From QHBQ01 sp038230695 (GTDB lineage Bacteria > Chloroflexota > Chloroflexia > QHBQ01): a stretch of 14,086 bases of DNA. Positions 13,786 to 14,086 of the stretch are shown in pieces (within the stretch, counting starts at the first letter, position 1; each line of letters opens with the position of its first letter). A program made the position numbers and the translations under genes. Location of the stretch: assembly GCA_038230695.1 (NCBI GenBank), contig JBBRMT010000112.1:1-14086 (forward strand), written 5' to 3'. Below the pieces are notes generated by a model, which did no database searches, had not been told where the DNA came from, and saw nothing but the letters and a program-made list of their open reading frames with translations.

Positions 13786-14086
13786 TTATTGGCCGCCGAA
13801 GCGGGCCTGATCCACGACAGTCCAGGCATTGTTGACTACTTCGTTGATGCTGATAATCTTGTTGGTGGTGTCACCGTTGGCATCGAAGCTGGTCAGACCA
13901 ATCGCGCCGTGGTAGTTCTGGGTGTTGGCAATGTTGGCGCGTACCGCTTCGCGGTTGGCGTTGACATCGCTGCTCCAGTTGGCTCCGGCCTTCTTGATGG
14001 CGGCGATGATGATGTTGGTGGCATCGTAAGCATTGGCGCTGTAGCTGCCCAGCGGCTCCTTGAAGCCGTGCGCGTTGTATGCGGCA
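13786..14086 (-). CDS. Substrate-binding protein of the branched-chain amino acid ABC transporter (C-terminal part)
   Basis: Only the last 99 codons are in the window; the start lies beyond position 14086. The visible part reads GSYSANAYDATNIIIAAIKKAG, then NTQNYHGAIGLTSFDANGD, and ends with WTVVDQARFGGQ and a TAA at 13788-13786. The YDA-helix segment followed by a 'G-x-x-G-x-x-x-FDxNGD' pattern is characteristic of LivJ/LivK-type periplasmic-binding-fold proteins (the Peripla_BP_6 type), which capture Leu, Ile, Val or related ligands outside the membrane. The first gene of the operon as seen here, it is followed by hairpins and then livH. The signal peptide or lipoprotein motif cannot be checked, and the ligand cannot be told from this fragment. 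Confidence 0.9.
   Translation of the reverse strand, partial: AAYNAHGFKEPLGSYSANAYDATNIIIAAIKKAGANWSSDVNANREAVRANIANTQNYHGAIGLTSFDANGDTTNKIISINEVVNNAWTVVDQARFGGQ

Overview
The window looks like a GC-rich bacterial chromosome segment, most likely from the Chloroflexota. That placement is inference. It rests on the GC-rich, alanine/proline-rich coding style, the organism-specific zinc-ribbon/membrane protein next to a HEAT-like protein, the long PriA, and a dispersed hairpin repeat of a kind I associate with that phylum. No rRNA, tRNA or other phylogenetic marker is present. No gene-free stretch exceeds about 220 bases.

Region 1 (3-3614, + strand) holds two consecutive genes. The first is a 5'-truncated membrane protein with an Asn-Pro-Phe-rich disordered N-terminal region, two four-Cys zinc-ribbon modules, one transmembrane helix and a helical outside domain. 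The second is a HEAT-like protein of unknown function.

Region 2 (3615-6017, + strand) is a compact restriction-modification cassette. A promoter with an extended -10 lies beside a perfect 10-bp palindrome. It is followed by a DNA methyltransferase (DPFAGCGTT and TSPPY motifs). The next gene has a GTG start embedded in the methyltransferase stop and encodes a protein with a PD-(D/E)XK nuclease signature. Base composition is visibly less GC-rich than in the flanking genes, which suggests horizontal acquisition. Target specificity cannot be read from the sequence.

Region 3 (6021-9430, - strand) holds def (peptide deformylase) downstream of priA (primosomal helicase), a common bacterial pairing. 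Each gene has a recognisable promoter here. The def promoter lies after the longest possible start codon, so translation should begin at 6614.

Region 4 (9470-14086, - strand) is a branched-chain amino acid-type ABC uptake operon in canonical order: substrate-binding protein (only its C-terminus is in the window), livH, livM, livG, livF. The binding protein captures substrate outside the membrane, LivH and LivM form the pore, and LivG and LivF are the ATPases. Hairpins punctuate the operon after the binding-protein gene, between livM and livG, between livG and livF, and after livF. Two of them are copies of one 27-base dispersed repeat.

The items most worth following up are the restriction-modification pair with its palindromic promoter, the truncated zinc-ribbon/NPF membrane protein with its HEAT-like partner, the hairpin repeat family, and the phased AGTTC repeats between the priA promoter and its start codon.
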